DNA of 64,000 nt from Euglena gracilis (GCA_039621445.1 CP154954.1:9597729-9661728); one strand, 5' to 3'; counted from the stretch's first letter, positions 34,960 to 47,281 are shown. Made by a program: numbers and translations. The notes: generated by a model from the letters alone, not told the origin.

Positions 34960-35360
34960 CAGGGTTTGATATAAGGAGGGCGTACATGGTTTAGGTGGGG
35001 GGGTGTCCCCCCCCCACCCCCCCCCCTCCTGGCCCGCAGGGGGGGTCCAGACCATCCCCCCACCTGCCAGGGGGGTCCGGACCGACCCTGGGTGGGTACC
35101 CGGGACCCCCCCCAAAAGGGTCAATTTTTTCCTCCGGCGCTTTGCGAATTTTTTTTGCATTTTTGGCAAATTTTTGCCCAAAAAGTGCCCAAAATGGCAC
35201 TTTTGGTCGTCAAAGGGTCAAAAATTTTCATTCACCCTGACCGCACCACTGTTTAGGTGGGGGGGGTGTCCCCCCCCCCCCCCCCCCCCCCCTTGCCCGC
35301 CGGGGGGGGTCCGGACCCCCCCCCCTCCTGTTCTTAGATCAACCCCCGCCCGCCCCCCCC
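34960..35360. repeat. C/G-run tract with GGGGGGTCCGGACC units
   Basis: Copies of GGTTTAGGTGGGGGGGTGT and GGGGGTCCGGACC with long C runs. A related copy is at 39100-39200. Proline-rich ORFs here are artefacts. Confidence 0.8.
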
Positions 35361-35798
35361 CCCCTGCGCCGACGCAAGCGACGCTGGCCCCGCCGCCGCG
35401 CAGCTGTTCTCCCTGCTTGTCCTCCTGCCACCCCGTTTGCTGTTTTCTGTCCCATCTCAGAGTTCTCCAAGCCTCACTTGTGCCACTGTCCCCATGGGTG
35501 CGAAGTCCGACCGCAGCGCAGGGCCAAAATGGAGATGGGAGGGGGCGACAACGTCTTTGTGTGGTTTTTTTTGTTCCAGCGGGAATGAACTTCTAATTTC
35601 TTTTGGAAAATCGATTGTGTGTCCAACCTGACCTTGTCAGTTTGATGTTTGAAGTTGGCGACCCCGTGAGGCTATCGCTTTCCCTGATTGCGACAGTTTG
35701 ACAAATCTCCCACTTGTCGACCTGCTAGTAAGAAGTTCGAACGCTTCTTCACTAGCTGGAAATGAAGAAGGCTTTGAGCAGGTCTCTACTACAAAAAA

Positions 35799-35915
35799 GG
35801 GGTGGCGGACGCCGGTTCTGTCCAAAACCCGGCGTTCCAAACGCCGGTTCCGTCCGAAGGACGGAACCGGCGTTTGGAACGCCGGGTTTTGGACAGAACC
35901 GGCGTCCGCCACCCC
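35799..35915. repeat. Perfect 57-bp-arm hairpin with GAA loop
   Basis: Arms 35799-35855 and 35859-35915 are fully complementary; the loop is GAA (35856-35858). The arms contain GACGCCGGTTCTGTCC and ACCCGGCGTTCC. Related units lie at 36650-36745, 40431-40550 and 41246-41340. Confidence 0.97.
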
Positions 35916-36639
35916 TTGTTTAAAGCGGCGTTTTAGAGACGCCGGGTTCAGGACAGAACCGGCGTCCCCACCCTTCGGTCAAAGGACACTCCCAGGACCA
36001 ATCTCCGACCACTTATCTGCAATGTCACGCCACCTTGCATTTCACCAAAATCCGGCGATCGCGAGGGTATTTCTGGCTGTGTCGATCGTCTGGGTACAAA
36101 GTCACCCCTCAATCGAAAGCTCTTTTCATCAGACGACTGGCGATCACCACCAAATTCAGCGACGCCGCCTGGAGCTCTTACTTTCTGTCACTGGGAAATC
36201 CTAATTTCACAAGTCTGGTGCCCCCCCAGGACCCCTCAGGTGGTCGCTTCGAAGAGAAGAAACGTTTCTGTAAGGTTTATTAAGCATCTTAAACCAAAAA
36301 TCACTGAAAACTACCACAAATTTCGACTAAGATTCTGGCCGATCCGACGATCGCGAGCGTATCTCTGGCTGCGTGCAACGTTAGGGTACCAAGTTACCCC
36401 TCGATCGAAAGCTCTTTTCAACAGACGACCAGCGGTGCTCATCAGATCTTTCCACGCCGCACGGTACTCTTTATCAAAATCTGGGCCAATTTCACCAAAT
36501 TTGGACATCCACCCCACTGGTCCCCAAATGGCAAAAATCATTGTCCTACATGGTTAAAACAGTCATACCAGGAGCTTTGGGCCACTTTTGGGCACTTTTG
36601 GTGACATTTTTAGGAATGAAAATCTGACGCCGGGTTTTG

Positions 36640-36745
36640 GACAAAACCGGCGTTCCTAACGCCGGGTTTTAGGACAGAACCGGCGTCCGAAAACCCGTGG
36701 GGGGGGACGCCGGTTCTGTCCTGAACCCGGCGTCTCAAACGCCGG
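36640..36745. repeat. GACGCCGG inverted repeat, imperfect
   Basis: ACGCCGGGTTTTAGGACAG faces CTGTCCTGAACCCGGCGT across a short spacer with a G run. The same unit family as the perfect hairpin at 35799-35915. Confidence 0.8.
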
Positions 36746-36959
36746 TTTAATGTGAGTGGGGTTCCCAGAGTTGGGGTGATGGGTCTGGAACCCTCAGCCC
36801 ACCTTCCAAGAAGGGTCTAGGGGGCATCTTAGGGGAGGGGCTCTCTGGATTTGGTGTTCGGCCCAACGTGATGGGTTTGGAGTTTTTGTTTTTAATATTG
36901 GCGCAGTAGGGAAAGCAGGACTCTGCTTCCTTTGTTTGAATTTTTGTGACGTAATGTTG

Positions 36960-37660
36960 TTGCAGAGAAAGCGTCGAACAGTCCCTGGTCGTTGCACGTC
37001 ATCAATTCATTACTCTCATCAGCCAAGCAGATGACGTGAAAACCACTGGCCGTGCACAAAGAAGGCAGGCAAACGTTCGCCCATCACATGGCGTGTTCAA
37101 GTGAACATTGCACACAAATTTCATCACCACGCATTGACGGTGCAAATCAACGGTTGGCGTGCGGAAGTGCGTTCGCCAGCCGTCACAGACGAGGAGATGG
37201 TGTCGCACAACTGATGTGTGTTCGTACGAGATATAGCACCACACAAACAAGTGAATGATTAAATGTTTGTCCGCGCATTTTCACCCACAACAAACTGTGT
37301 TTGTGTGCACAAATATGCGCACCAACACGCGTATCACAAAACCTCCTAGGTTGTGGTAATCGTCAGTCTTCTTTAACATGATCATGTTGTTCGTGCCCAT
37401 GCACAAACCATCCGCATAGAAGTTTCCCCAAGATGTTGCTGCGCATATTGCGCCCACAAACAAAGTTTGTTTGGGGGCGCTTCAGTGAGGAAGGACATGC
37501 CATTTTAACTTCAGCGTTTTGCGTTGTGTGCACGCAAATGCACCCACAAACAAAAATTTCGTGCACAATGCAAATGGTACAAACACATCAGTTGTGCGAC
37601 GGCTGGCCATCACAGTATGTAGTATGTGATGCAATATCGCTCCGTGTGTCCTGACGGGTG
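36960..37660. repeat. Foldback region with CGCACAACTGATGTGT arms
   Basis: CCAGCCGTC...CGCACAACTGATGTGT (37175-37224) is inverted at 37570-37612. The inner part has several TGTGTGCACRCAAATG and CCCACAAACAAA units resembling the intronic motif at 59975-60118. It may be a foldback transposable element. No ORF supported. Confidence 0.6.
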
Positions 37661-37969
37661 GCTGTAGTACCGCAGCCAGTTCAGGCAGCACGTCAGCACC
37701 AGTACCAATTGTCGTAACAGCTGGTGTGTGCTTCCCCCCTGTTTGACATCCAAGAGCCCTCTTCGCGTCACTCGGCAAGCAACATGCACACCAAACCACC
37801 TGGAGCTGATCCTCTAATAGGGCGTTGCAACAGTTCATAAATTGTTTTTCCGTGTATCAGGGAACAGGGCCCCAGGGATTTCGTAAAAAATGTGAATTTG
37901 CGCAAATCGCCCATTCTAAAGAACCCTTCAGTGCGAATCCCGCCGCATAAGTCCGGCAGAAGGTCTGAT

Positions 37970-38190
37970 TTTTGAATTTTTGCTAACCCACCAAACCCTT
38001 ATCGAACCCGTGTTTGGGCTGATTTCGCGACAGCAAAAGTCTTAGATCTTCGCCCAAACACGGTATCCGACCAAGAACAGCGTTTTGGGCCAAGGTCTTT
38101 AGTGGGCCCGGGGGTACCACCCACGACACCTTCGATGCCGAGGTTCCCATGCCCAGGCTCCCCCTAACATCATTCTTTGAACCCACCAAA
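37970..38190. repeat. About 215-bp dispersed repeat, copy 2
   Basis: Collinear with 33735-33950, with scattered substitutions. Followed by a (CAC)(CAG) tract at about 38251-38275 and by decamer repeats. Confidence 0.9.
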
Positions 38191-38295
38191 CATCATTTTG
38201 ACGATTTTGATTCCCAAAATACCAAAAAGTTTCAAACTTACAATACAATACACCACCACCACCAGCAGCAGCAACCAGGGATTTTCACCGGTTCG

Positions 38296-38395
38296 TGCCA
38301 CGAACAATCACGAACAATCACGAACCAGCACGAACTTGAGACTTTGGCAAAATCACGAACAATCACGAACAATCACGAACAATCATGAACCGGAT
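38296..38395. repeat. Decamer tandem repeat AATCACGAAC
   Basis: Units of AATCACGAAC in two blocks, repeated again at 39418-39472 next to the ATG microsatellite. Not CRISPR-like: units abut without unique spacers. Confidence 0.9.
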
Positions 38396-38412
38396 TTTTG
38401 TCACCCTTGCAG

Positions 38413-38540
38413 AAATGTCTGCTTCTGAGAATGAAGGTGTTGTTCAATCAACCAAAGAGAAAAGATCATGTCGTTCAGCCTCGCCAGTCTCGTCGATGCC
38501 AAGAATCGTCAAAAGACGGGGGAAACCAAATTTTAGCTCA
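38413..38540 (+). CDS. Possible N-terminal exon, unknown product
   Basis: An ATG at about 38415 follows an acceptor-like CACCCTTGCAG. The frame starts MSASENEGVVQSTKEKRSC, is Ser/Lys-rich and protein-like, and stays open until it runs into a C run near 38560. No donor was verified. Could be a chance ORF between repeats. Confidence 0.3.
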
Positions 38541-39588
38541 TTTGCCCTTTACCACCCCCCCCCCCTTTATTGTCCCACCGACCTGCCCCCGGGAGGCGCG
38601 ACCGGACAATAAAGGGGGGGGGACAATAAAGGGGTACCAAAGGAATTTCATTGGCCGGGCCAAAAAAACCCCCCGTCGGCCGGGGCCCAGGGACAATAAA
38701 GGGGGGGGGGAGACAATAAAGGGGGGGGTGGTAAGTCCATTTGAGCCATTTTTTTTGGCTGGTTTTCTCCCATTTCGGGCATTTTTTTTTTGCGACAACC
38801 TTGGGCATTTTTGGAATTTTTGGGGCCAATTCATGGTCATCGTGGACATTCAGGCTTCATTTTGGGCAGTTTTTGGCAGATTGTCAACCATTTTTTAATT
38901 TCAAATTTTTTGATAAATTAAGGAAATGCTAGGCTTTTGATATCATTTTAGGTTATGACCAGATTTTGCACTATGACCGTCACAAGGCCTAAATCTCCCG
39001 TTGGCTTTGGAAAAGTAGGGTGTTCACCAACATGGGGATTGAACACAATGAACATTTGTGTTTTTCATCCGCTGTAAAAGACGCAGACTCCGTCTTGAGC
39101 AGGGTTTGATGTAAGGAGGGCGTACAGGGTTTAGGTGGGGGGGTGTTCCCCCCCCCCTCCTGGCCCGCAGGGGGGGTCCGGACCACCCCCCACCTGTCCT
39201 TATATCGAACCCTGGTCTTGAGTCCCCGCCTGCGCCTCTTAAAAAAAACGGCGTCTTAAGACGCAACTCTTGCTGCATAAATCAATCAATGTGGATCTTT
39301 TTCCATTGTCCAGTGTAAGGCTTTTTTTCGGAGCAAAAAGCAAATGACAGAGTGCAATGAGTACATGAGGAAATACCTATTTGCCAACAAAAACGGAAAA
39401 CCGGGCGGTTTTTTGAAAGCACGAACACTCACGAACAATCACGAACAATCACGAACAATCACGAACCGAATTTCAGGCTTCCTAGCACGAACCGGTGGTA
39501 AACCCTGCAGCAACAATGAGGAGGAGGAGGAGGACGACGACAACAACAACACTGACATCAACGTTAATAGCAATGATGGTGATTCCAG

Positions 39589-39718
<130 letters not shown>

Positions 39719-40189
39719 TTTGTTTGGATCTGGTAATTTGATAATTGCAACGTTACATTACCTTGGTTCTTAGGCGGCCTAATTCGCACTTAAGCTTTTA
39801 ACTTTTTATTTGTGCATTTGCGCAAATCCCCGAGTTTTTTGATTCCGGCGGGGAAGGTCTGGGGGGTGGAGAGTCACCCCGGTAAGTAAGGGAAAAAGTG
39901 GAGCGATTTTTTGGTTTTGGCGGAGAGACTCCCGGGACTTTGGTTTGAAATGCGAATTTTAGAGGTGTTTTGGGGCCCCAAACCCCCGGGACCCTGCCCG
40001 CCCAAACTGAAAAAAAAGTGAAAAAATCACCTGGGAACCGGGACCCTGCCCGCCCCTGTGAGCGCGCGGAGGCTTTTTTGGGGAAGTGAACTCGCCGGCA
40101 GTGTGTTCCCTCCCGGTGCCTCGGAGTGTGTGTGTCCACTTTTACCTTTAACACTTGTCAATTTTTGATTGGTAAGGAAAGCAGGGGAC

Positions 40190-40417
40190 AGGAGCTGGGG
40201 TATCTGGCTAGCCGCGGCTGGCCGCGGCTGGCTGGCTGGCAAAAAAAAGGAGGAGGTCTGGCCAGCCATGGCCAGCCACGGCTGGCTGGGGCGATTTAGA
40301 GGAGGAGGAGGTCTGGCTGGATATAGTTTTGAGGAACTGAAAGAGGAGGAGGAGGTCTGGCTGGCCGCGATGAGAAATTGGCTGAAGGGTAAGCCTCGCG
40401 ATCCGGGCAAGTCCTGA
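40190..40417. repeat. GAGGAGGTCTGGCTGG repeat, copy B
   Basis: Close match to 24284-24500 in the same orientation, down to the ending AAGTCCTGATTCT. Confidence 0.9.
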
Positions 40418-40430
40418 TTCTATATCGAAA

Positions 40431-40550
40431 ACTGTGTCCCAGACGCCGGTTCGGGCGGGAAACCTGTGCCTGGGACGCCGGTTCGGGCGGTAGCCCGAAC
40501 CGGCGTCCCAGGCACAGGTTTCCCGCCCGAACCGGCGTCTGGGACACAGT
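40431..40550. repeat. Perfect 58-bp-arm hairpin
   Basis: Arms 40431-40488 and 40493-40550 are fully complementary around a GGTA loop. They contain two GACGCCGGTTCGGGCGG units each. A relative with three units lies at 41246-41340. Confidence 0.97.
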
Positions 40551-41664
40551 GTTTGAAACCGTGGCTAGGGGGCTCCGTTTTCATGCCCGAACCGGCGGCT
40601 AGGGAATCACGGCCAATTTCGCCCAAAATACCCATGTTTGGGGCAGTTTTGGGCGATTTTGGCCCAACTGGGCCGCCGGTCAAAAATGGCAGATTCCACA
40701 CTTATGAAGCCATGTTACCCATTAATCGAAAGCTCTTCTCAAGAGCTTTCGACAGATAATCACAGGATTCGGCCATAATGCACGCAGCGCTTATTTTCAG
40801 CGATCGTGTAGTCCAAAATTTGACATCCTAATTTGTCAAATCCCACAGTTCAGGTTGCAAATTGCATATCAAACGAAAGGTCTCGCCAACACCTTTCGCT
40901 TGGTACCCACAGAACTCAGCCAGACTGCAAAGCGACCTCAAAATCAGCGATCGCATTTTTCCGCATTTTTCGGACCCCATTTGCATATCTGAAATTCCAC
41001 TTTTCAGCAGCCATGTTACCCATCGATCGAAAGCTCTTCTCAAGGGCTTTCAGCAGATGACCTTAGATTTCAGCCATGCTGTGTGGTATTCTATTTCAGA
41101 AATTCTCCAAAATTGGCCAAAAGGAAACTTTTCCTCAAAAACCCCCAATTTTTGGCCCAAGACCACCCAAAAACTGCGCAAATGTGATTACCACATGTCT
41201 ACAAACCCTTTTGGACACTTTTTGGCACTTTTTATTTTGGGTCCCCCAGACGCCGGTTTCCCGCCCGAACCGGCGTCTGGGACGCCGGTTCGGCGCAGAA
41301 ATTTCCCGCCCGAACCGGCGTCCCAGACGCCGGTTCGGGCATGAAAACGGAGCCCCCAGACACGGTTTCAGGGTGTTTTCTGCACAAAATGTCAGGCCTG
41401 GTCAGAAGTTCATCTTTCTCTGCTGCAGATCACGGGCAAGAGACCTCTGAAGTCTATCGTGCAGAAGTGGGTGAGGCGCTTTTGGAGATGATTATATGGT
41501 GCTTAGACCCTGTACACAGGTGGCTTGAGTTGAAATGAACTTATTGGAAGGAGTTTGTTGGTGACTAATCTGGACAAACTGCTCCATTGTGTTGGAATGC
41601 CTATCTTGTGTGCTTTCTGTTTCCTGTTGCTGTGTCGAAAAAGGCGAAGGTTTTTGTCTGTCCA

Positions 41665-42535
41665 TGTGATGGCCAGTTTTGGGCCAGATGTGTGGCCAGT
41701 TTTGGGCCAGATGTGTTCGTCAGTTTTGACCAGAGGTCATGGCCAGTTTTGGGCCAGATGTGCTGGCCAGTTTTGGGCCATGTGTGGTGGCCAGTTTTGG
41801 GCCACATGTGCTGGCCAATTTTGGGCCACATGTGCTGGCCAGTTTTGGGCCAGATGTGATGGTCAGGTTTGGGCCAAGTGTGCTGGCCAGTTTTGGGTCA
41901 GATGTGATGGCCAGTTTTGGGCCACAGGACGTGGCCAGTTTTGGGCCACAGGCTGTGGCCAGTTTTGGGCCACAACCTTTTCTCAGGAGTTCTTTGGGTG
42001 CGATTCTCGTGGAGGGGGGGGGCGCAAAAGGGTTTTTGCGTTTTTTTTGGCAAAATTTGTGTTGGGGGGCTTTTCTGTGCTGCTCGGTTGTTTTTCTGCC
42101 CCCCTCCGTCTTCTGGCGGAGTCATATAGTGCTCCCGTTGCTAGGATGTTGATCGTTCAATGAAACCGGAAGTGCTTCCCAGCTCGAATAACTAAATAAG
42201 ACGAGACTACTTTTAGTTGCGGTTCCGACTGCTCGCCGTTGACACATCCGCCGGCATGGATGTTGCGATTAAACCTGGCGAGCACAGCCGTCGAGCGTAA
42301 TAAAAACCGGCGAGGTTGTGCCGCTGTGGCTTTGCCCTTCTTTAAATTTTGGCGCTCTCTGGTGGGCACTAAAAAAGGAGGAGGCGCCCCAGCCGCGGCC
42401 AGCCACGGCTAGCCGTGGCTGGCGGCTGGGAGAAAAGAGGAGGAGGAGGTCTGGCTGGTGGCTGGTGAAAAAAAGAGGAGGAGGAGGTCTGGCCGGTATC
42501 TGGCTGGCCGTGGGGACCCCAGCTCCACAGGGTGA
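41665..42535. repeat. Long dispersed repeat, copy 2, with 24-bp minisatellite
   Basis: 41665-41975 holds about 13 tandem units of GGCCAGTTTTGGGCCACATG type (about 24 bp). The rest is collinear with 25300-26240. The minisatellite keeps long frames open, but the encoded WPVLGHMC repeats are not a credible protein. Confidence 0.9.
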
Positions 42536-42539
42536 CAGG

Positions 42540-43516
42540 GCTCTGGGAGGGGTGCGGGTTGATGGGTCCGGTGTGCAGGGGGTAGGGGGAGGAGGGGTCC
42601 AGGGTGCAGAGGTGTGACGGTGCAGAGGGTGTGTAGGGGTGGTGTGCGGCGGGCAGGGCGGTGGGGTGAGACGCCCGCAGGGGTTGTCAGTGGGGGCTTG
42701 GTTTACAATATGTATTGGCTTGTGTGCGTGCAACCCAGGACTTTGACCTTGGTGTTTTTGTGAGGCACTAAAACAGATATTTGATGTTGATGCGTGCAAT
42801 TGCGCAAATAAAACGTATGGTGTTGTGCGTGCCAGGGTAGGAGAGGGGTGCCGGTGGAAGAACCAGATGGTGGAAAGAGATGCGGATGAGAGGACCACAC
42901 ACAAAACAAAAAACTGAACCAGACAAACAAACCCCCGGCGGGCGGGGATACGCTTGCCGCCCGAGCGCCTGGCTGAACAGGACGCGCGCTGGTTGTCAGT
43001 GGGGTGGTACTTGGGGGAGGGGTATTTTTTTTTTGTGACACGGGTGAGAGGGGCAGCACGGCACGAGAGGGGGAGGCAGGTCACGAGAGGGGTGTCACAC
43101 CAACCCCCCCCCAAAAAAAAACTACACAAGTCCACCCCCCGGCAGGATAGAGGGCATGGGGATGACGTAGGCGGTGGGTGGCCAGCGGGGGGCGGTGTAC
43201 ACGGACACCACGGCAGTGGGGCACCGTCTCCAGCTGGCAGGCAAATGACAAAACAACAAAGTGTGCGTTTTACTTGCGCAATTGCGCGCATCAACATAAC
43301 ATGAAGATGAATTCTTTTATTTGAAATAAAAATTCTGAGAGGGGACAGACCATGGCCGGGAGGGGACTGAGAGGGTGAAACACTTGTAACAGAAACATTT
43401 GCGCAAATGCGCGCATCAAAAGTGTTTTACAAAAAAAAGAGATAATGAGTATAGCATGCAGCGGGGAAGAGAACCAACAGAAAAAAAAAACTTTAGAGAC
43501 AGGCCCACAGCCAGTC
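42540..43516. other. Downstream flank of the large minus-strand gene
   Basis: Contains G-rich repeats and three copies of the GCGCAATTGCGC-type motif (42788 forward; 43270 and 43399 reverse). The region just below 43517 is presumably the 3' UTR of the host gene. A long minus frame (42269-43297) is proline-rich and crosses repeats, so I do not call it. Confidence 0.4.
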
Positions 43517-44784
43517 TCACTTCTTGTGCTTGGAGAGCCGCTTGGCGAGGCTCTCCGAGGCGGCTGCCGGTTTGCCACCGGGCTTCGGCAGCCCGCGGCG
43601 GACGGGGCCTGCCGGGGCCTCCTCCTCCTCGGACTCCTCCTCTTCGGACTCCGCCTCCTCTGGCGCTGGCGCTGCGGCCGCCGCTGCCTGCGACGACGTT
43701 GCCTCCGCCGCCACCTTGGCCTTGGCCGCGTCGATGATGTGCTTCATCGCCGGGGGTACTTCTTTGGGGGGTTCGAGGAGGTGGTAGGAGACCCCCTTGG
43801 GGCCTTGAGGCCTCCCCGGTCCGGGTGGACGGATCAGCCCCGCTTGCTTCCACCGGGTGTCCTCCTTGCCTTTGCCCCTTCCCCTTCCCCTCCCCCTTCT
43901 TCTCCTCCACCTTCTTCTCCTCCCCCTTCCTCTCTTTACCCTTCTGGGGCTCTGGCTTCCTGAACCCAGGGGTGATCTCCTCGATGGTGTCCTCCTCCTC
44001 TTCCTCTTCTCCCTCCCCTGCCGGGACTGCGGGAGCTTCGCTGGCGATCGGCGAGGAGGTGTTGGAGGTGTCGCTGCTGCTGCTCTCCTCCGCCTCCGGG
44101 TGCCGGCTGGGCTGGGCCACCGGCGGCGGCACGATGGCGGGGCTGGCCTCCTCAGGCTGGCTGGCGGGCGGGGTCAGCTCCGGGGTCTCCCGGCCGGGGG
44201 CGGTCATCTCCACGTCACTGCCCTCCTCCGGGCTGTCCACTGCCTCGGCCTTCTCCCGTCGGGCCTTGGGGGGCGGGGGCCTGCTGGGCTTCTTCTCAGG
44301 CTCCTTCTTCCGCCGCTTCTTCTTGTTGTCACCCCCCTCCTTCTGGCGCTGCTCCTTGGTCTGGCGGCGCCGCTCCTCGGACTCCTTCGCCCTCCGAGCT
44401 GTCTCCTCAGCGGCCAGGCGGAGCTTGTCCTGGAGGGCGGCGTTCTCCAGGGGGACCCACAGGGGGTCCCCCCCTTCCAGGGCGGCCAACAGCAGCGGCA
44501 GCATGGCGGAGGTGACGGGCCGGGGCAGCGTCACCGTGTTGCCCATGGTCTGGGCGATGTCCTCCAGGCTGCTGGCGGAGTCCTCCGCCACCACCAGCAC
44601 CTCGGGGGGGCTTGGCCGCCCAGGCCGCCACCCGGGCCGCCACCGCCACGTCGGCGGTCTGGATCACCATGGCGTTGGCCGCCTCCATCCGCCGCACCAC
44701 CCTCCGCCACAGCCACTCCACGCAGAGCCAGTGCAGCCCCGCCCTGCAGCTGGACTCCACGTCCCACTCCACCTTCGGCAGCAC
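43517..44784 (-). CDS. Last exon of the large minus-strand host gene
   Basis: Acceptor CTCTCGTAG precedes 44784 and TGA ends at 43517. The first part is helical (VEWLWRRVVRRMEAANAMVI). It is followed by a long charged tail: Lys/Arg/Glu-rich, then Pro/Ser/Thr-rich, then EEEEEED and KGKG stretches, then an Ala/Glu-rich end finishing in SLAKRLSKHKK. Two frame breaks lie at homopolymers: C7 near 44606 (six C restores the frame) and G5 near 43798 (four restores it). The basic and acidic low-complexity tail suggests an RNA-, chromatin- or scaffold-associated protein, but no domain names it. Confidence 0.75.
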
Positions 44785-44969
44785 CTACGAGAGGAGACAG
44801 ACATACATAGAAAGAATAAAGCCTTTTTGTACAGAAGGTGGGCGCAATTGCGCAAATAAAACGGGAACACTTCATTAAAAGCAGGCGGCTTGGCACTGGT
44901 GACCTTCCGGCACCCAATATGTAAAGCATATCATGCCAATCTGCACACTGGGACATCCAGGGTGCGTAC

Positions 44970-45182
44970 CTTGCCCCGCTCCACGTCGCCGGGGCCGAAC
45001 ACGACCACGAGGGCCCTCTTCTCAAACTTGCGGGCCACCCCCTGGCCCCCCTGCCGCAGCCAGACGTCCACCATGGCCGTCTCCCGCCCCGGCGCCAGCA
45101 GCCGCACCGCCGTCTCCACCGCGGCCACCGCCCCGGCAGCGCCGTAGATGACGACCGGCACGACGCCGGCTAGGCGCTTGAC
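44970..45182 (-). CDS. Host gene exon (71 codons) immediately downstream of the retroelement insertion
   Basis: 213 nt, phase 0 to 0, with acceptor CGCCGAGCAG and donor GTACGC. It encodes an Ala/Val-rich alpha-beta-like stretch (VPVVIYGAAGAVAAVETAVR, then ALVVVFGPGDVERG). It chains in phase with the exon ending at 58198, across the intron now holding the retroelement, and with 44784. Function unknown. Confidence 0.8.
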
Positions 45183-45264
45183 CTGCTCGGCGAGGAGGAG
45201 GCAGGGTTCTGTTTCAGATAGCGTATTTATTTTAACCACGGTGCGCAAGTGCGCGCACAATAAC

Positions 45265-45922
45265 TGTTTACCCCGGGCGCCCCCCCTGCGGGTGTCGGAC
45301 CGAAAACCCCAGCCCCCTGGCCGGCTGATTCCTGCCCGTCACCCACCCCTGGGGCTGATATTCCCTGGTAGGGCCCAGTGTTTTTCCGGGTGGTGGAGGG
45401 CTCAGGCCACCCCCCGTTTCGCCCACTGGTAGTATACCCCCCGACCAGAGGGGGGTGCGTAGGATCGAATTAGCTTTTTCGTGGAAATCTTGTACAAAAT
45501 CAAAATTCCGCTCCAATGAAAATGTTTCTCCAAACTTTGATCCCCATGAGGCCATTTCACTCCTCCTTTCTTCTGGCATGCAAAAGATTGAGAATGGGTA
45601 AGGGTGGTGTTTTGTTCACTGAAATGGTGGTCAAAAAGCAACAATGACACACCGTGAATGAGGAAAGGTGGGACCTGACCTTTGAACTTGAAATTCTCAA
45701 AAATGACAATTCTTCAATGAAATAATTCTTGAGGACTTCAATTCTCAATTGTATGCAACAAAGAAACCCACAAAAGTCTGCGGAAGCAAATTGTGCTGAA
45801 TTGGAACCTCAAATTAGGCTTTTCCTATAGAACGCGCGTTCTGCGCGGAATGAAAAATTCCGTGTTTTCAAAAGCTTCCGCCCTGCCATTTTTGACTGTC
45901 GGACGCCCCCCGACAGTCGACA
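45265..45922 (-). repeat. 3' LTR of the chromovirus
   Basis: 658 bp, beginning TGTCGACTGTC and ending in AACA on the minus strand. It differs from the other LTR at about five substitutions and two indels (a 3-nt insertion near 45431 and a 1-nt indel near 45370). The outer end holds a 9-bp inverted repeat (GACTGTCGG with CCGACAGTC). Confidence 0.97.
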
Positions 45923-45933
45923 CCCCCTCCCTT
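45923..45933 (-). other. Polypurine tract
   Basis: The minus strand reads AAGGGAGGGGG directly against the 3' LTR, the expected plus-strand primer position. Confidence 0.9.
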
Positions 45934-47281
45934 GCGACATTAGTCGGACCCTCAAAAAAATGAAAATTGAATAGAAAAGCGAAGACATGGAAAAAAAATC
46001 AGAATGAAACAAATGCAAATGAGAATCCTTCACCAATGTCTTGAGAAAGAGAATGATGAAACGCCTATGCCCCTCGCTTAGTGTTACCTTGCCACAAAAA
46101 CAAGGCACACGGCACCACTTAGCGGCTTCAAAAAAAATGCGAAAAACGTCCCCCTTGAAAATCCAAGCGCCCCCCCCCCCACAGGCTGGGGGCATGAAAA
46201 AAAAATGGCAAGAAAAAAAAATGGCCATAAACTCCGTTAATGTCATTCAAAACAGAGATGAAAACTGGGCTACCCCCCCCCCCCCCACCAATCAAAAAAA
46301 ATCGTGGGGAGAGTTCTGACTTTTTGCACCCCGGAGGGAAAATGTTGGAGGGAAATTTTTGGCCCCACCCCCCCCCGAACATTCGGCGTGACCGCTTGGG
46401 GAGAGTTCGGACAGCCCCCACCCCCCCCCCCCCCCCCGGTGCTTGTGACTTACTTTCTCATGGCTCACCAAAAAACTCGAATTCTTGGATTGGACGTTCT
46501 CTTGCACTACACAATCTTGGTGGACATCCGAAATGCAACCAACCCTCCATGAATGAAATCCGGTGAAATTCACTTAAAAAATAACCATTCACAGGGTCGT
46601 CGCATGGTGTATCATACATCAACCGAAAAATCAGGCGGTCTCCATCACACAATCCTTTGGACACGGGCATGGGAATGGGCGACCCCCCCCTCGACCGAAA
46701 CACGTTTGGAGGGAGCTCACCCAAAAATCGGAGAAATTCAGCCCCCCCCCCCCGCATCCACGGAGAAGGTGAGGCTTCTTCCCCCTTGCAACATTCACCA
46801 ATGACTCGGAATCCAAATAAATCATCAAAACTCCATACATTTTGGGCCGCTCTCCTACACAGGGGCTATGGCTCAACCTTGGTAAAAAAAGCCAAATCCT
46901 TCGGTCCCCCTTTCCATTCACGGTATGGGAGGGTGAGGTCAGGGTGGGGAATGTAGGGAGGGGGGTGCGGGGTTCGGGTAGCGGGTGTTGGGGCCGTTTA
47001 TAAAGAGGAAAGCCCCAACGGGGCTGGGCTATGGACAAGTTGGGTGGTGGTGTATTCGGTTGATTGGGTAAAAAGGCTTCATCTCCTCGTCTCGTCTCCT
47101 CATCTCATCTCCTTGTCTCGTCTCCTTGTCTCGTCTCCTTGCTTGCGTAGGGTGCTCGCCTCCTTCCTGCGGTGGTGCGCTCGCACTTTTCCCTTGGGGC
47201 TCCCTTGGGTGTGCTTGGAGCCTCCAAGTCCTCAAAACCTGTGAGAGCAAAGCGAAAGAGAAGAGCAAGCACAAAATATGC

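Noticed and set aside
38296-39472. CRISPR-like array of AATCACGAAC repeats
   Set aside because: Units abut directly with no unique spacers, and the DNA is eukaryotic.
41555-42163. 202-codon ORF over the GGCCAGTTTTGGG minisatellite
   Set aside because: Open because the 24-bp unit is a multiple of three without stops.
42269-43297. 342-codon minus-strand ORF
   Set aside because: It crosses the GAGGAGG repeat and the GCGC motifs and is proline/cysteine-rich with no domain; most likely chance.
43825-44859. 344-codon and 317-codon plus-strand ORFs
   Set aside because: Shadow frames of the GC-rich minus-strand last exon, which has splice sites, a stop and coherent composition.
45268-45579. ORF in the 3' LTR as a separate gene
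   Set aside because: It is the LTR copy of the sequence that opens the Gag frame in the 5' LTR, frame-shifted by a 1-nt indel.
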